Counted from the stretch's first letter, positions 53,139 to 61,839 are shown. The stretch is DNA of 64,000 bases from Dehalococcoidia bacterium (GCA_022820645.1 JAJEFD010000015.1:43953-107952), one strand, 5' to 3'. The notes: generated by a model not told the origin, from the sequence alone. A program made the numbers and translations.

Positions 53139-55742
53139 ATGAGACCGAACGGCCCGTCCAACAACAAGCAAGCCGCTGCCAAAGAGCCGGTCCTGCTGGC
53201 GGTGACGCCGCCGCGCACCGGCGAGCGCACCCTCCTCGGCGTCGAGAACCTTCTCGCCTCCATCGCCGTGCCGGAGCCGTTCTCCCTCGAGATCGCGGGC
53301 GGCGCAGGCGGCGTCACCCTGATGGCACGCTGCCGGGAGGGCCAGGTGGTGCGGGGACAGATCGCCTCCCACTATCCCCAGGCCCGCATCAGCGAGGTCG
53401 CACCGGAGGACGACCCCCTGCGCCTCGAGGAGGGGGAGCAGGCGTGGACGATGACCCTGCGCTCCGCCGGTCCCGAGTACGTGCCGCTGCGCACGTTCCG
53501 CGACGGCGACGTCACCGACCCCGGCTCCGACCCCCTCCTGGCGCTCATCGGCGCGGTCTCCGACCTCGATCCCGGCGAGCGCGTCGTTGCGCGGCTCCTG
53601 CTGCGCTCCCTCGGACCCGAGTGGGCCGTCCACCACCAGCGCCTCGTCCAGGAGCGCCCCGCATCCCGCGCGGCGCAGCCTGCCCCAGGCCCGCAGGCAG
53701 GAACGCCGCAGCCTGGGGGCGGTCTCGGCATGGCCGTCCTCGGCATCGGCGCGTTCGCCGCCCTCACGGCCTACCGGTGGATCCAGGCGGACGAGACGTG
53801 GAAGGCCGTCCTGCTGGGGCTCGGCGTCACGGCGGGGCTCGCTGTCGCAGGCTGGGTGAAGGCGCGGTTCTTCAAGCAGCCCCGTACCTACGCGCCAGCC
53901 CTCATCCAGGAGAAGGTCTCCCGGATCGCCTTCGACGCCGAGGTCCGGGTCATCGTCATCCTCCCATCCGGCGCGGACCAGCAGCGGGCCGCGGAGATAC
54001 TGGAGCAGGTGACCGCCGCCTACCGCCACTACGACAACCCCGCCGGCGCGAGCTTTGCGCTGGGGGAGGTCAAGCCTGCGCCAGTGCTCGACATGTCGCT
54101 CCAGCCCGCAGGCGGCGGGTTCCTCGCCAAGCGCAGCATCATCGGCGTCCGCGAGGCTGCAGCCCTCTGGCACCCGCCGAGCCCCGGCGACGAGACGCCG
54201 CTGGTCGAGCGCTCCGGCTCCCGCTCCCTCGTTCCCGCCCCGCTCGGCCTCAGGGACGGCGCCCCGGTCGGAGACACCACGGCGGGCAAGCCCAGGGAGG
54301 TGCGCTTCCCGGACGACCTGCTGCGCCGCCACCACCTCTACGTCGCACGCACGCGCATGGGCAAGTCCACCCTCATGCACCACGTCGCCGTCCACAAGAT
54401 GCGCGAGAAGGCCGAGGGACGCGACGGGGACGCCATCGTGGTCGTCGACCCCCACGCCGACCTCGTCGACGCCCTCCTCGAACACGTGCCCCCGGAGACC
54501 GCCGAACACGTGCGCCTCATCGACCTCGCCGACGAGACCGGCGCGGTCGGCATTAACCTGCTGGACGCGCGCATCTTCACCGACCGCGACCGCACCGCCG
54601 ACTCGGTGGTGCGCGTCGCCAAGGGCCTCTGGGAGCAGTGGGGGCCGCGCATGCAGTCGATCCTCGAACACGTCGTCAAGAGCCTCCACGAGGCCAACCT
54701 GCACCCCGACACCGACCCCGCCGACCAGTACACGATCCTCGACGGCCTGCCCCTGCTATCGGACGCGAAGTTCCGGATGAAGGTGCTGGCCAAGGTGAGC
54801 GATCCCTACCTGCTGGAGTGGTGGGCGCGCGACTTCGGGAACTGGAGGAGGGAGTACCGCGCGGAGGCGCTCGCGCCCGTCCAGACCCGCCTCGCCTACT
54901 ACGCATCCTCCAAGAGGGCGCGGGCCATCCTCGGCCAGCGCCGCTCCACCGTCGACATGCGCCGCACCATCCTCGACGGCGGCATCCTGCTCGTCTCGAC
55001 CGCCCAGGGCGCCGTGGGCCGCGACGTGGCGGCGCTGGTGGGCGCCTCCCTGCTGAACCTCGTCGACGCCGTGATCCGCGAGCAAGGCAAACTGCCGCCC
55101 TCCAAGCGACGGGGCGCCCTCGTGGTGGTCGACGAGATGCAGTCCATGTCCGGCGTCGACTACGAGGCGATGCTCTCCGAGCTCGGCAAGTTCGGCGCGT
55201 CCTTCGTCCTCGCCACGCAGAGCCTCTCGAAGCTCGACGACCTCTCCCGCACCATGCAGGATACGGTCCTCGCCAACACCGGCTGTCTCGCGGTCTTCCA
55301 GGTCGCGGGCTCGGACGCCCGCAGGCTGGTCTGGGAGTTGGGCCGCGAGCGCGTCTCCGAGGATGACATCACCTCCCTGCCCGTCCACCACTGCTACGTC
55401 AGGGCCACCGTGGACGGCGAGCGCCTCCCCGCCTTCTCCATGATGGTGCGCAAGCCGGAGCAGGGCGACGCCGCGACCGCCGCAAGCGTCCGCGATGCGG
55501 CCGTTGGCTACACCACTTCCGCCGAGGAGATCGCCGCGGCCGAGGAGGAGCGCCGGAAGCTCGCGGAGCGGTTCAAGGAGCAGCTGCTCCACATGCAGGA
55601 GGAAGAGTCAGGAGACGTCGGAGCGACCGGCGGCGACCGGCCACGCGAGGAGCAGGAACAGACGGAACCGCAGAGAAAGGCGCGCTCCCGCAACCCGGTC
55701 TACCCACAGCAGGAGCCGGACACGTCCGGGGAGGCGGCGTGA
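53139..55742 (+). CDS. VirD4/TraD-like T4SS coupling protein
   Basis: 867 residues. Couples the relaxosome to the T4SS channel. An N-terminal region with two helices (about 185-235) precedes the motor domain: Walker A 'YVARTRMGKSTLMHH', 'VVDPHADLVDALLEHVP', Walker B 'ALVVVDEMQSMSG', 'FVLATQSLSKLDDL'. This is the HerA/FtsK-like coupling group. Glu/Lys-rich C-terminal tail. ATG 53139 has AAGGAAGG upstream; the longer open frame before it overlaps virB4. GTGA overlap with the next gene. Confidence 0.85.
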   Translation: MRPNGPSNNKQAAAKEPVLLAVTPPRTGERTLLGVENLLASIAVPEPFSLEIAGGAGGVTLMARCREGQVVRGQIASHYPQARISEVAPEDDPLRLEEGEQAWTMTLRSAGPEYVPLRTFRDGDVTDPGSDPLLALIGAVSDLDPGERVVARLLLRSLGPEWAVHHQRLVQERPASRAAQPAPGPQAGTPQPGGGLGMAVLGIGAFAALTAYRWIQADETWKAVLLGLGVTAGLAVAGWVKARFFKQPRTYAPALIQEKVSRIAFDAEVRVIVILPSGADQQRAAEILEQVTAAYRHYDNPAGASFALGEVKPAPVLDMSLQPAGGGFLAKRSIIGVREAAALWHPPSPGDETPLVERSGSRSLVPAPLGLRDGAPVGDTTAGKPREVRFPDDLLRRHHLYVARTRMGKSTLMHHVAVHKMREKAEGRDGDAIVVVDPHADLVDALLEHVPPETAEHVRLIDLADETGAVGINLLDARIFTDRDRTADSVVRVAKGLWEQWGPRMQSILEHVVKSLHEANLHPDTDPADQYTILDGLPLLSDAKFRMKVLAKVSDPYLLEWWARDFGNWRREYRAEALAPVQTRLAYYASSKRARAILGQRRSTVDMRRTILDGGILLVSTAQGAVGRDVAALVGASLLNLVDAVIREQGKLPPSKRRGALVVVDEMQSMSGVDYEAMLSELGKFGASFVLATQSLSKLDDLSRTMQDTVLANTGCLAVFQVAGSDARRLVWELGRERVSEDDITSLPVHHCYVRATVDGERLPAFSMMVRKPEQGDAATAASVRDAAVGYTTSAEEIAAAEEERRKLAERFKEQLLHMQEEESGDVGATGGDRPREEQEQTEPQRKARSRNPVYPQQEPDTSGEAA

Positions 55743-57397
55743 GCGGAGCGGAGTTGCAGGCCCGGCTTCTGCACCGGCTCGCCGCGATGCCGTTCCTCGA
55801 CCGGCTGGAACTGGCCGCCGTCACCGGCGCATCCGAGCGCGCCGCCTACTACGCCATGGCCGCACTGGAGGACGCGGGGCTCGCAGCCGCGCTTCCGCAC
55901 GCATCTAACATCATCCGGCCCACGCGGCGGTTCTACGTCACCGCCAGGGGGCTGCGCCGCCTGGCAGCCGACGAGGGTGTCCCCACGGATGTCCTGCTGC
56001 GTACCCACCCCGTCTCCGCTCAGTGGCGGCGCATACTGCTCGACCGGCTCGACGCCGTCGCGGTCATCTACCGCCTCGCGGCCGCCGTCGCCGCCGAACG
56101 CGGCTCCCTGGAAGGGTTCGGGTGGTTCCGGGCCGCGGCGCTCGACGCGGTCCTCATATTGCCCGGGGGCCGTAGCATCGGCATCGTCCGGCAGGGCCCC
56201 ACGGCGGACAGGACCGCCTTCTCCAAACGGCTCCGGCGCCTGTACGAGGGGCGGCTGCCGGGCGCGCTCCTCGTGCTCGCATCCGACGGCTCGCGCCTGC
56301 AGCACGCTCGCAGGCTGCTGAACGGCTTCCCCATTCCAACATCCCTGGCGCTAGAACGCGACGCGGCATCGGCGGCGGCGCACGGGCAGGTCTGGCACAC
56401 GCCGTCCGGCGAGGCGGCGTTCAGCCTCCGCACCGCGCTCTCGAAGGCGAAGCCGGGAAACGCGCTGCCCGCCGAGAGGCAACGCCTCCGCGCGTCGACG
56501 CCCGCAGATCTCCCTCCCGGCGGCATCGTGACCTCAGCCCCCGACCACCTGCTGCCCGCCCGCCTGAGGCCCGCGGAGAAGCGCGTCCTCGACCTGCTCG
56601 CCGCGTGGCCCTGGCTGACCCCCGCACATCTCGGCGAGCTGCTGGGCGTGCGGCCGCCACGCCTCTCCCACGTCATGGGGCGGCTCCAGGCGCTTGGGCT
56701 CACGGTCTCCCTCGCCGCGGGGGGACGCCGCCGGTTCTCCCTCGCCGACAGGGGGCTGGCGCTGCTTGCACGCAGGGACCGCGTGTCCGTTGGGAACGTC
56801 CGCAGGCGTTGGAGTGCGGCCCCCGTCGACCCTCGCGCTCCGTTCACCTGGCGCAACGTCTCCGGTGCGAGGAGCCGCCAACTGCTCAGGAACATCGAGC
56901 ACACCGAGGCCGTCCACGGTTTCGCCGCGGCGCTCGCGGCACAGGCCCGCTCGACGGGTTGCCAGGTGGCACAGCTCGACCCGCCCCACCGCGCCTCGCG
57001 GTTCTTCCGGCATCGCGGGCGGCTCCACTCGGTACGGCCCGACGCGTTCGGCATCCTGCGCGGGGACGGCAGGCCGCTGCCGTTCTTCCTTGAATGGGAG
57101 CGCCGCGCCGTCAGGCCCGTCACGATGGCCGCCAGGCTCGCACCCTACCTGCGCTACTTCGCATCGGCGCGGCCCGTGGAAGACCACGGAGCGCCACCCG
57201 TCCTCCTCGTCGTCTTCGAGGACGAGCTCGCGGCGGTCCACTTCCTGCGCGTGGCGCGGCGGGAGACCGCACGGACCGGGGTGCGCATCCCGCTGTGGGT
57301 CTCGCACACAGGCTTACTTGAGAGGGAGGGGCCACTGGGAAGGGCGTGGCTCACGCACGGGGGCTGGGAACCACGGCGGGCCTTTCCGGTGCACTGA
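55739..57397 (+). CDS. replication-relaxation family protein
   Basis: 552 residues with tandem winged-helix-like segments ('RLELAAVTGASERAAYYAMA' and 'THLGEL'-type 'LLDLLAAWPWLTPAHLGELL'), matching the Replic_Relax (PF13814-like) family found on mobile elements and thought to help initiate or relax DNA for replication/transfer. It likely substitutes for a MOB relaxase, none of which is seen. GTG start overlaps the coupling-protein TGA. The four iterons at 57512 lie about 115 bases downstream and could be its binding sites. Confidence 0.75.
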   Translation: MSGAELQARLLHRLAAMPFLDRLELAAVTGASERAAYYAMAALEDAGLAAALPHASNIIRPTRRFYVTARGLRRLAADEGVPTDVLLRTHPVSAQWRRILLDRLDAVAVIYRLAAAVAAERGSLEGFGWFRAAALDAVLILPGGRSIGIVRQGPTADRTAFSKRLRRLYEGRLPGALLVLASDGSRLQHARRLLNGFPIPTSLALERDAASAAAHGQVWHTPSGEAAFSLRTALSKAKPGNALPAERQRLRASTPADLPPGGIVTSAPDHLLPARLRPAEKRVLDLLAAWPWLTPAHLGELLGVRPPRLSHVMGRLQALGLTVSLAAGGRRRFSLADRGLALLARRDRVSVGNVRRRWSAAPVDPRAPFTWRNVSGARSRQLLRNIEHTEAVHGFAAALAAQARSTGCQVAQLDPPHRASRFFRHRGRLHSVRPDAFGILRGDGRPLPFFLEWERRAVRPVTMAARLAPYLRYFASARPVEDHGAPPVLLVVFEDELAAVHFLRVARRETARTGVRIPLWVSHTGLLEREGPLGRAWLTHGGWEPRRAFPVH

Positions 57398-57511
57398 CGA
57401 CACATCCGCGCATTGAGGAGCCTTGCCGGAAAACAGGGGCGCTGCGCGCTCCATCCAAGTGCCTCCGGGGCCGCGTCATGGTGTCGTTCCCGGGAAGTGG
57501 GCTCTCCGGCA

Positions 57512-57559
57512 CCCCACATGTTGCCCCACATGTCGCCCAACATGTGACCCCACATGTCT
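57512..57559. repeat. four 12-bp iterons
   Basis: Exact 12-base period: CCCCACATGTTG, CCCCACATGTCG, CCCAACATGTGA, CCCCACATGTCT (starts 57512, 57524, 57536, 57548). Each holds the palindrome ACATGT. Placement after the replication-relaxation gene suggests an origin of replication or transfer. The rest of 57398-57594 has no gene. Confidence 0.75.
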
Positions 57560-57594
57560 CGGCTCATCCAGGTCCTGTCGTGAGTGCCGGGTTG

Positions 57595-58413
57595 TCACCC
57601 CACCGACTCGATCAGTTCCGTACTGAGGGCGACGCTGGATGCGATGATGACATCGCGGTCCTCGATCCCGGCCACGTGCTCCGCTACCAACCGGGTCCCA
57701 ACGGCCGTGCCCGTTCCGAACAGATCGCGGAACCTCTCCACCGCCTCCGCGGTCACCCCCGCCGCCCTGGCATCGTCCGCGAGCAGGCCGATCTCCTCGA
57801 CGAGCTCCACGGTATCCACCGCCTGCAACAGCCGGAAGATATCGAAGGCGTCCTTGTTGCTCAGCCTGCGTTCGTCGTCAACATCGGTCCGATCCGCCAG
57901 CTTGTGTACCTTGGCCACCAGCAGCGCAGCCGGTCCGGCGACGTTGATCTCGTATGCCCGGGGGTCTCCGGGCTCCAGAGCTCCCAGGGCCATCGGCCGC
58001 CTGCTGACCAGGGCCCCTTCGAGTCCCCGCACCTGCCTGGCTGCACGCCGGCCATGAACGCCCAGTTCAGCGCCTCTGCCCCTTCGTCCGCCTGCGGCTT
58101 CCGGCACCAGCAGGTCCACCTGAACGCCGGTTTCGTTCTTGTATATGCCCGGCTGATCCATCAATGCGTAGCCGGCGTCCTCCATGGCATCGATGATTCT
58201 CGGGTCATCCACTAGCAACTCGGGAACCAGAGCGAGGTCGGCGTCCAGTGTGAACGGGGAGACCGCGTAATCGCCTGCATGGGCGCGGGTGTATTCATAG
58301 ACCGCCTGGGCGCCCACCAGCACGGCCGCCTCCCGGAGGGGACCCAGCGCCGCCAGGACGTCCAGCAGACCGGCCCGGGCTCTCACATAGTTCGCGTCGA
58401 TGGGAGTCGCCAT
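57595..58413 (-). CDS. nucleotidyltransferase-like protein (AbiEii-like)
   Basis: 272 residues. N-terminal half resembles a minimal nucleotidyltransferase: 'AVLVGAQAVYEYTRAHAG' then 'FTLDADLALVPEL' with an Asp-x-Asp metal site, as in the AbiEii/toxin-side family of AbiE-type systems. The C-terminal half is helical. ATG 58413 overlaps the upstream gene by 31 bases, the coupling expected of such pairs. If analogous to AbiE, it would be the toxin, acting on nucleotides or tRNA. Distant similarity, so moderate confidence. Confidence 0.6.
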   Translation of the reverse strand: MATPIDANYVRARAGLLDVLAALGPLREAAVLVGAQAVYEYTRAHAGDYAVSPFTLDADLALVPELLVDDPRIIDAMEDAGYALMDQPGIYKNETGVQVDLLVPEAAGGRRGRGAELGVHGRRAARQVRGLEGALVSRRPMALGALEPGDPRAYEINVAGPAALLVAKVHKLADRTDVDDERRLSNKDAFDIFRLLQAVDTVELVEEIGLLADDARAAGVTAEAVERFRDLFGTGTAVGTRLVAEHVAGIEDRDVIIASSVALSTELIESVG

Positions 58414-59510
58414 GTTTCCTCGTTGGATTCCATCCACTCGATCAGCGCCTCTCCCTCGGCCGGCCCACGCCCCGGTCCCGTCATCAGGTCTGCCGCCACC
58501 TGGGTCACGCGAGCATAGGTCACGCTGGCGTCGCGCTCGGTGCGGTCGAACACCACGGAATCGAAAGGCTGTCCGATCAGCACGTTGGCACCGGTATCGG
58601 CAGGGCGAAGCCCCAGACGTTCGATGGCTTCGTTCGGATCCGCAGCATAGATGGTGGCCAGCCTGGGCTCCACCAGCGGAGCGTAGCGGTTCGCCGCGAA
58701 CGATCCGGTCACCGCGTAGGAGAAATCGGCGTCGCCGAGCTTTCCGAACAGGTTGGACAGTCCCCGAGGCTCTAGGCAGGGGATCATGCGATTGACCGTG
58801 GAGAAGTCGTAGTCGACGGCCCACCGGCGCAGCAGTCTCTGCCAATCAACCGAAACGATCGCTCCCCTGGGACCGGCCCGCTCGATGATACCGTCCCGCT
58901 CCAGCAGGTCGGAGACCCGGGATATCGACGCCGGAGCGTTCCGGGTCAGGGCGGCGAGCTCCCGCGTGCCGAAAGGAGGACAGAAGTCCAGAAACGCCCT
59001 GACCACCCGTGCGCTGCGCCGGCCCTGCAGCGAGCGCAAGGGGACGTTCTCCCGCCAGGGGTTTCGGACTTCTCCTTCGGTCTGGATGAACACTGCGGGC
59101 CAGTCGGTTGCAAACCGCATGTTCCCGGTGGCGTCCGCATAGCTGATGCCGGCGTCGGCCAGCCTCTCCTTGGCGGATGGACCCAGGAAGGGCGACACGA
59201 CCATGAGGTTAGGGCGGGCTCCTGCCCCTGGCGTCTCTCTGCTCAGTGGCAACAGTTGCTGTCGCCACTGATCCAGCAAGAAACCGACCATCCGCGCCTC
59301 AAGGGGTCGGCCCTTGACCTCGACCATGATGGGTGCCGATTCGCCCCGCGGGTCAGTCAGTGTGAGGACGGCGTCGAATCGAGACCCGGCCGGTCCCATG
59401 CGCGACTCGTCTCCCGACCGTGCCAGCGACCAACCTGTAGGCAGTCGGCTGCGCAGGCCTTCGGCGACCCCGCTCAAGAGGGCTGTTTCAGAATATGGTC
59501 CGTTCAGCAT
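58383..59510 (-). CDS. AbiEi-like antitoxin / winged-helix regulator with N-terminal nuclease-like region
   Basis: About 375 residues. N-terminal region has 'IMVEVKGRPLEARMVGFLL' (an E-x-K within a PD-(D/E)XK-like strand). The middle has a winged helix ('TRELAALTRNAPASISRVSD'), and the C-terminal half resembles AbiEi-type antitoxins ('FSYAVTGSFAANRYAPLV'). Probably autoregulates and neutralises the downstream nucleotidyltransferase. ATG 59510 is preferred; TTG 59549 would add 13 residues, and neither has a strong ribosome-binding site. TTGACG at 59544-59549 could be a -35 element. Confidence 0.58.
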   Translation of the reverse strand: MLNGPYSETALLSGVAEGLRSRLPTGWSLARSGDESRMGPAGSRFDAVLTLTDPRGESAPIMVEVKGRPLEARMVGFLLDQWRQQLLPLSRETPGAGARPNLMVVSPFLGPSAKERLADAGISYADATGNMRFATDWPAVFIQTEGEVRNPWRENVPLRSLQGRRSARVVRAFLDFCPPFGTRELAALTRNAPASISRVSDLLERDGIIERAGPRGAIVSVDWQRLLRRWAVDYDFSTVNRMIPCLEPRGLSNLFGKLGDADFSYAVTGSFAANRYAPLVEPRLATIYAADPNEAIERLGLRPADTGANVLIGQPFDSVVFDRTERDASVTYARVTQVAADLMTGPGRGPAEGEALIEWMESNEETWRLPSTRTM

Positions 59511-59655
59511 CACACTGAACAGGCTACCAAGTGGAACAATCTGCGTCAAGCAAGGGAGTTATAGAGCAGCCTACACAGCGTCCCGATTCAGGCTGGTGCT
59601 AGGGGCGGCTCTTGGCGTAGCGGACATCGTAGTCCCGCCTGCGTTGACGGGTACT

Positions 59656-59916
59656 TCAAGCATGCACCACAAGTGGCGCTGCCTCGCTTGCTATAGGGGT
59701 CAAAGGAATCGGTATGCCTTGCTCCCGGTAGATCGCCAGGAACGCTTCCACGACAGATTTCAGGTTCTCTCGCGCCTCATCGAGCGTGCTGCCCCATGCG
59801 CAGCAGCCAGACAGTTCCGGTGCTTCTACCAGATAGAGATCGTCGTGTTCAGGACTAGGCAGGTGCACCAGAGTCTTGATCTGATAGTACTGCGGTGCCT
59901 CCTGTGCACTGCCCAT
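59656..59916 (-). CDS. HicB-family antitoxin
   Basis: 86 residues. HicB fold: 'LYLVEAPELSGCCAWGSTLD' then 'EARENLKSVVEAFLAIYREQ', the partial RNase-H-like domain that caps HicA toxins. AAGGAG ribosome-binding site before ATG 59916. No HicA (double-stranded-RNA-binding-like toxin, about 60 residues) is found within the 105 bases downstream or directly upstream, so this is an orphan antitoxin or part of a decayed pair. Confidence 0.78.
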   Translation of the reverse strand: MGSAQEAPQYYQIKTLVHLPSPEHDDLYLVEAPELSGCCAWGSTLDEARENLKSVVEAFLAIYREQGIPIPLTPIASEAAPLVVHA

Positions 59917-60367
59917 GGCAGTTCTCCTTTCGTCCAACGAAGGGGTACAGCGGGTGCCCCAACACGCCCTTGGACTGCGCTCTATGCGCGGACCAGACGC
60001 TCTGGAGTTCCTTGGCGACCTCCTCCCGCGCATCGCGGTCGTGCTTCGAGTCGATGATGGGGTGTTGCTCGACGAGCCGCAGCATGGGCTCCCAGCCCGC
60101 AAGCTCCCCGGACTCGACGTTCTGTCGAAGGTCCAGTACCTCGACCGCCACACACTCCAGGGTGTCGAAGTCGGCTATCGCGATGACCTCACCCAGGAAG
60201 ATGGCCATGCCCGGGCGAGGTTCACCGAAGGTCACGTACAGGTGGTCGTCCTCGGGAACGTACTCGATGGACATACCCTGGCACACAAGCCCGTCAAGGT
60301 CCGAGTTGCGTTCGATGAACGCGAGTCGCATAGGCTCGGACTGTGCGCTGAGTTCCTCCGGGGTCAT
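59855..60367 (-). CDS. DUF2283-like hypothetical protein
   Basis: Up to 170 residues. A strand-rich core 'IEYVPEDDHLYVTFGEPRPG' and 'CVAVEVLDLRQNVESGELA' resembles DUF2283, small proteins often linked to toxin-antitoxin loci. GGAGGTG precedes ATG 60367. The last 20 or so residues overlap the HicB start region and may be spurious, so the 3' end is uncertain. Coupled with hicB. Confidence 0.5.
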   Translation of the reverse strand: MTPEELSAQSEPMRLAFIERNSDLDGLVCQGMSIEYVPEDDHLYVTFGEPRPGMAIFLGEVIAIADFDTLECVAVEVLDLRQNVESGELAGWEPMLRLVEQHPIIDSKHDRDAREEVAKELQSVWSAHRAQSKGVLGHPLYPFVGRKENCHGQCTGGTAVLSDQDSGAPA

Positions 60368-60446
60368 CACGATACACCTCCGATACCGGGGCTTCTCCTC
60401 GGTTCCAGCATAACGCCCGATGATGGCCCTGGCCTAGCGGTTCGAG

Positions 60447-60749
60447 TCACATCGCCGGCCGCAACTGAGCACTCTGATCCCCCCAGGCATCGGGCGTGTC
60501 CCGCTCCGCGCACATCAGCGTCTCCTGCAGCCCTAGCCGCTCGGCCAATGTCAGCAGCAGGAAGAGATGCACTGAGGCCGGGACCGCTCCGCGCCGCCAC
60601 TCCCTGATCCGGTAGGGACTCACGCCGAGCAGGCGGGCGAGCGAACGCCACGACAGTTGGCTCTCATCCCTGAACCGCTCAAGCCGCTCCGGGAAATCAG
60701 CCGGGAAGTCGAACGACACGCGCCGGTGCGTCTTCCTCCGCCGTCCCAC
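60447..60749 (-). CDS. HTH regulator, copy 1 of a tandem pair
   Basis: 100 residues with a helix-turn-helix of atypical XRE type: 'FPERLERFRDESQLSWRSLA' then 'RLLGVSPYRIREWRRGAVP'. Clearly paralogous to the next gene upstream (60771-61052): both have 'DFP(E/D)RL', a helix-turn-helix, then 'RxWRxGxVP'. Likely DNA-binding regulator of the island. Start ATG 60749. Confidence 0.7.
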   Translation of the reverse strand: MGRRRKTHRRVSFDFPADFPERLERFRDESQLSWRSLARLLGVSPYRIREWRRGAVPASVHLFLLLTLAERLGLQETLMCAERDTPDAWGDQSAQLRPAM

Positions 60750-60770
60750 GACGCTAGTCCCGCCCGCGCC

Positions 60771-61052
60771 CTACGCCGCCCTTGCGGGAGGGCAGACGTC
60801 CTCGCCCAGCAGCAGTTGCACGCCGCCAGGCACACGGGCAGCCAGCTTGAAAAGTGAGAACAGCGCGTCCCCGCAGGGCACCGTGCCGTCGCGCCAGCGC
60901 TGCACCTGCCGAGGGTCGGCGTCCACGCACATCGCGATCCCCTCCCATGTGAGCCCTGTCGCCTCCTTGAAGTGCTTCAGGCGGTCGGGGAAATCCTCCG
61001 GCAGGAAACCGGAGCCGAGGAAGAGATGAGGGGGCGGAGACCTACGGTTCAC
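60771..61052 (-). CDS. HTH regulator, copy 2 of a tandem pair
   Basis: 93 residues. 'DFPDRLKHFKEATGLTWEG' and 'VDADPRQVQRWRDGTVPCGD' align with the neighbouring copy. GTG 61052 overlaps the stop of the XRE gene by 11 bases, so the three regulators form one operon. Function presumably transcriptional control of the mobile element; a toxin-linked regulator cannot be excluded. Confidence 0.7.
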   Translation of the reverse strand: MNRRSPPPHLFLGSGFLPEDFPDRLKHFKEATGLTWEGIAMCVDADPRQVQRWRDGTVPCGDALFSLFKLAARVPGGVQLLLGEDVCPPARAA

Positions 61053-61284
61053 GTGCCGTCCCCAGGATGAAGAGGTCGTCGAATTCGGCGGCGAGCGCCT
61101 GCAGCAGGCCCCGCCGGGTCTCCGGCCCGGGATGGCGCTTCCCGGTCATCAACTGGGAGAGATAGCCCGACGAGATGCCCGCCAGGCGCGCCAGCTCGTT
61201 CTGGGTCATGTTCAGCCGGTTGAGCCGCTCCCACACCGCGCGGGGCTTGAGGCTCGCGGTCATCAGACGGCGCCTACCGGACAT
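61042..61284 (-). CDS. XRE-family helix-turn-helix regulator
   Basis: 80 residues from ATG 61284, preceded by a good GGAAGGA site; the longer open frame upstream has no family similarity. Classic Cro/CI-type HTH: 'MTQNELARLAGISSGYLSQL' and 'MTGKRHPGPETRRGLLQAL'. First clear regulator after the operator at 61548; overlaps the downstream HTH gene by 11 bases. Confidence 0.82.
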   Translation of the reverse strand: MSGRRRLMTASLKPRAVWERLNRLNMTQNELARLAGISSGYLSQLMTGKRHPGPETRRGLLQALAAEFDDLFILGTAREP

Positions 61285-61471
61285 GCCCGCCGTCCTTCCC
61301 GAGCGGCAAGCGGTTCGAACGTGCGTGGACGCCGGAAGCCCGGCTGTCAGCCGCTTCCTCCTCCGCGAGCGAGCCAAGGTGAGCGCGCGCGACGATGCGG
61401 GCCAGTATCCGCAGCCCGCTCACCCGCAGTTCGTTCTGCTCCCTCGTCAGTCTCTGCTTCTCCTGCCGCAC
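61274..61471 (-). CDS. small hypothetical protein upstream of the regulators
   Basis: 65 residues from GTG 61471 ('QEKQRLTREQNELRVSGLRI'), strongly basic and helical at the N-terminus. GGAG lies eight bases before the start. Overlaps the XRE start by 11 bases, the same coupling seen between the other regulators, so probably the first gene of that operon. No family recognised. Confidence 0.4.
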   Translation of the reverse strand: MRQEKQRLTREQNELRVSGLRILARIVARAHLGSLAEEEAADSRASGVHARSNRLPLGKDGGHVR

Positions 61472-61547
61472 GTTGCCGCTCCGTTGAGATCAGACCTGGT
61501 TCGCGCACCGAAGGCGCGCTGGTACCGGGATCTGTCTCTCTTGGTGA

Positions 61548-61559
61548 GAACATACGTTC
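61548..61559. promoter_or_regulatory. LexA/DinR-type operator
   Basis: GAAC-ATAC-GTTC, a match to the Gram-positive SOS box core GAAC-N4-GTTC with the RNRY centre. Overlaps the putative -10 box of the regulator operon. Confidence 0.55.
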
Positions 61560-61576
61560 TGTTTCCCGAGTGTAAA
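61549..61576 (-). promoter_or_regulatory. putative promoter of the regulator operon
   Basis: Minus strand TTTACA (61576-61571), 16-base spacer, TATGTT (61554-61549). Overlap with the SOS-type box implies damage-inducible control of the island's regulators. Confidence 0.4.
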
Positions 61577-61839
61577 GACGGGTTCCGCGCGGATACAACG
61601 ACCCCGGTGGCATATCGAGGCGCAGGGCTGGCAATTGCTTGCTCAGATGAATCAAACATCACTCACGCCACGGACGAGTCCGTGTACGCCCCCCGAGACG
61701 CCCCGAGGGACCCCCTGGAACGCTCCAGCCGGTCGGGCAGGTCGTCGGGGACGACATAGACCCTTCTGCTGTGGTTTGTGCGCTGTCGCGGCATCGGGCC
61801 GGTCCTTCATGGCCTCCCTCTGACGCCGTCAGCCCCGCG

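Noticed and set aside
57512..57559. Possible CRISPR array
   Set aside because: Repeats are contiguous 12-mers without spacers; no cas genes in the window.
57480..57567. Minus-strand ORF with a 'DMWGHMLGDMWGNMWG' repeat
   Set aside because: This is the translation of the 12-bp iterons, not a protein repeat.
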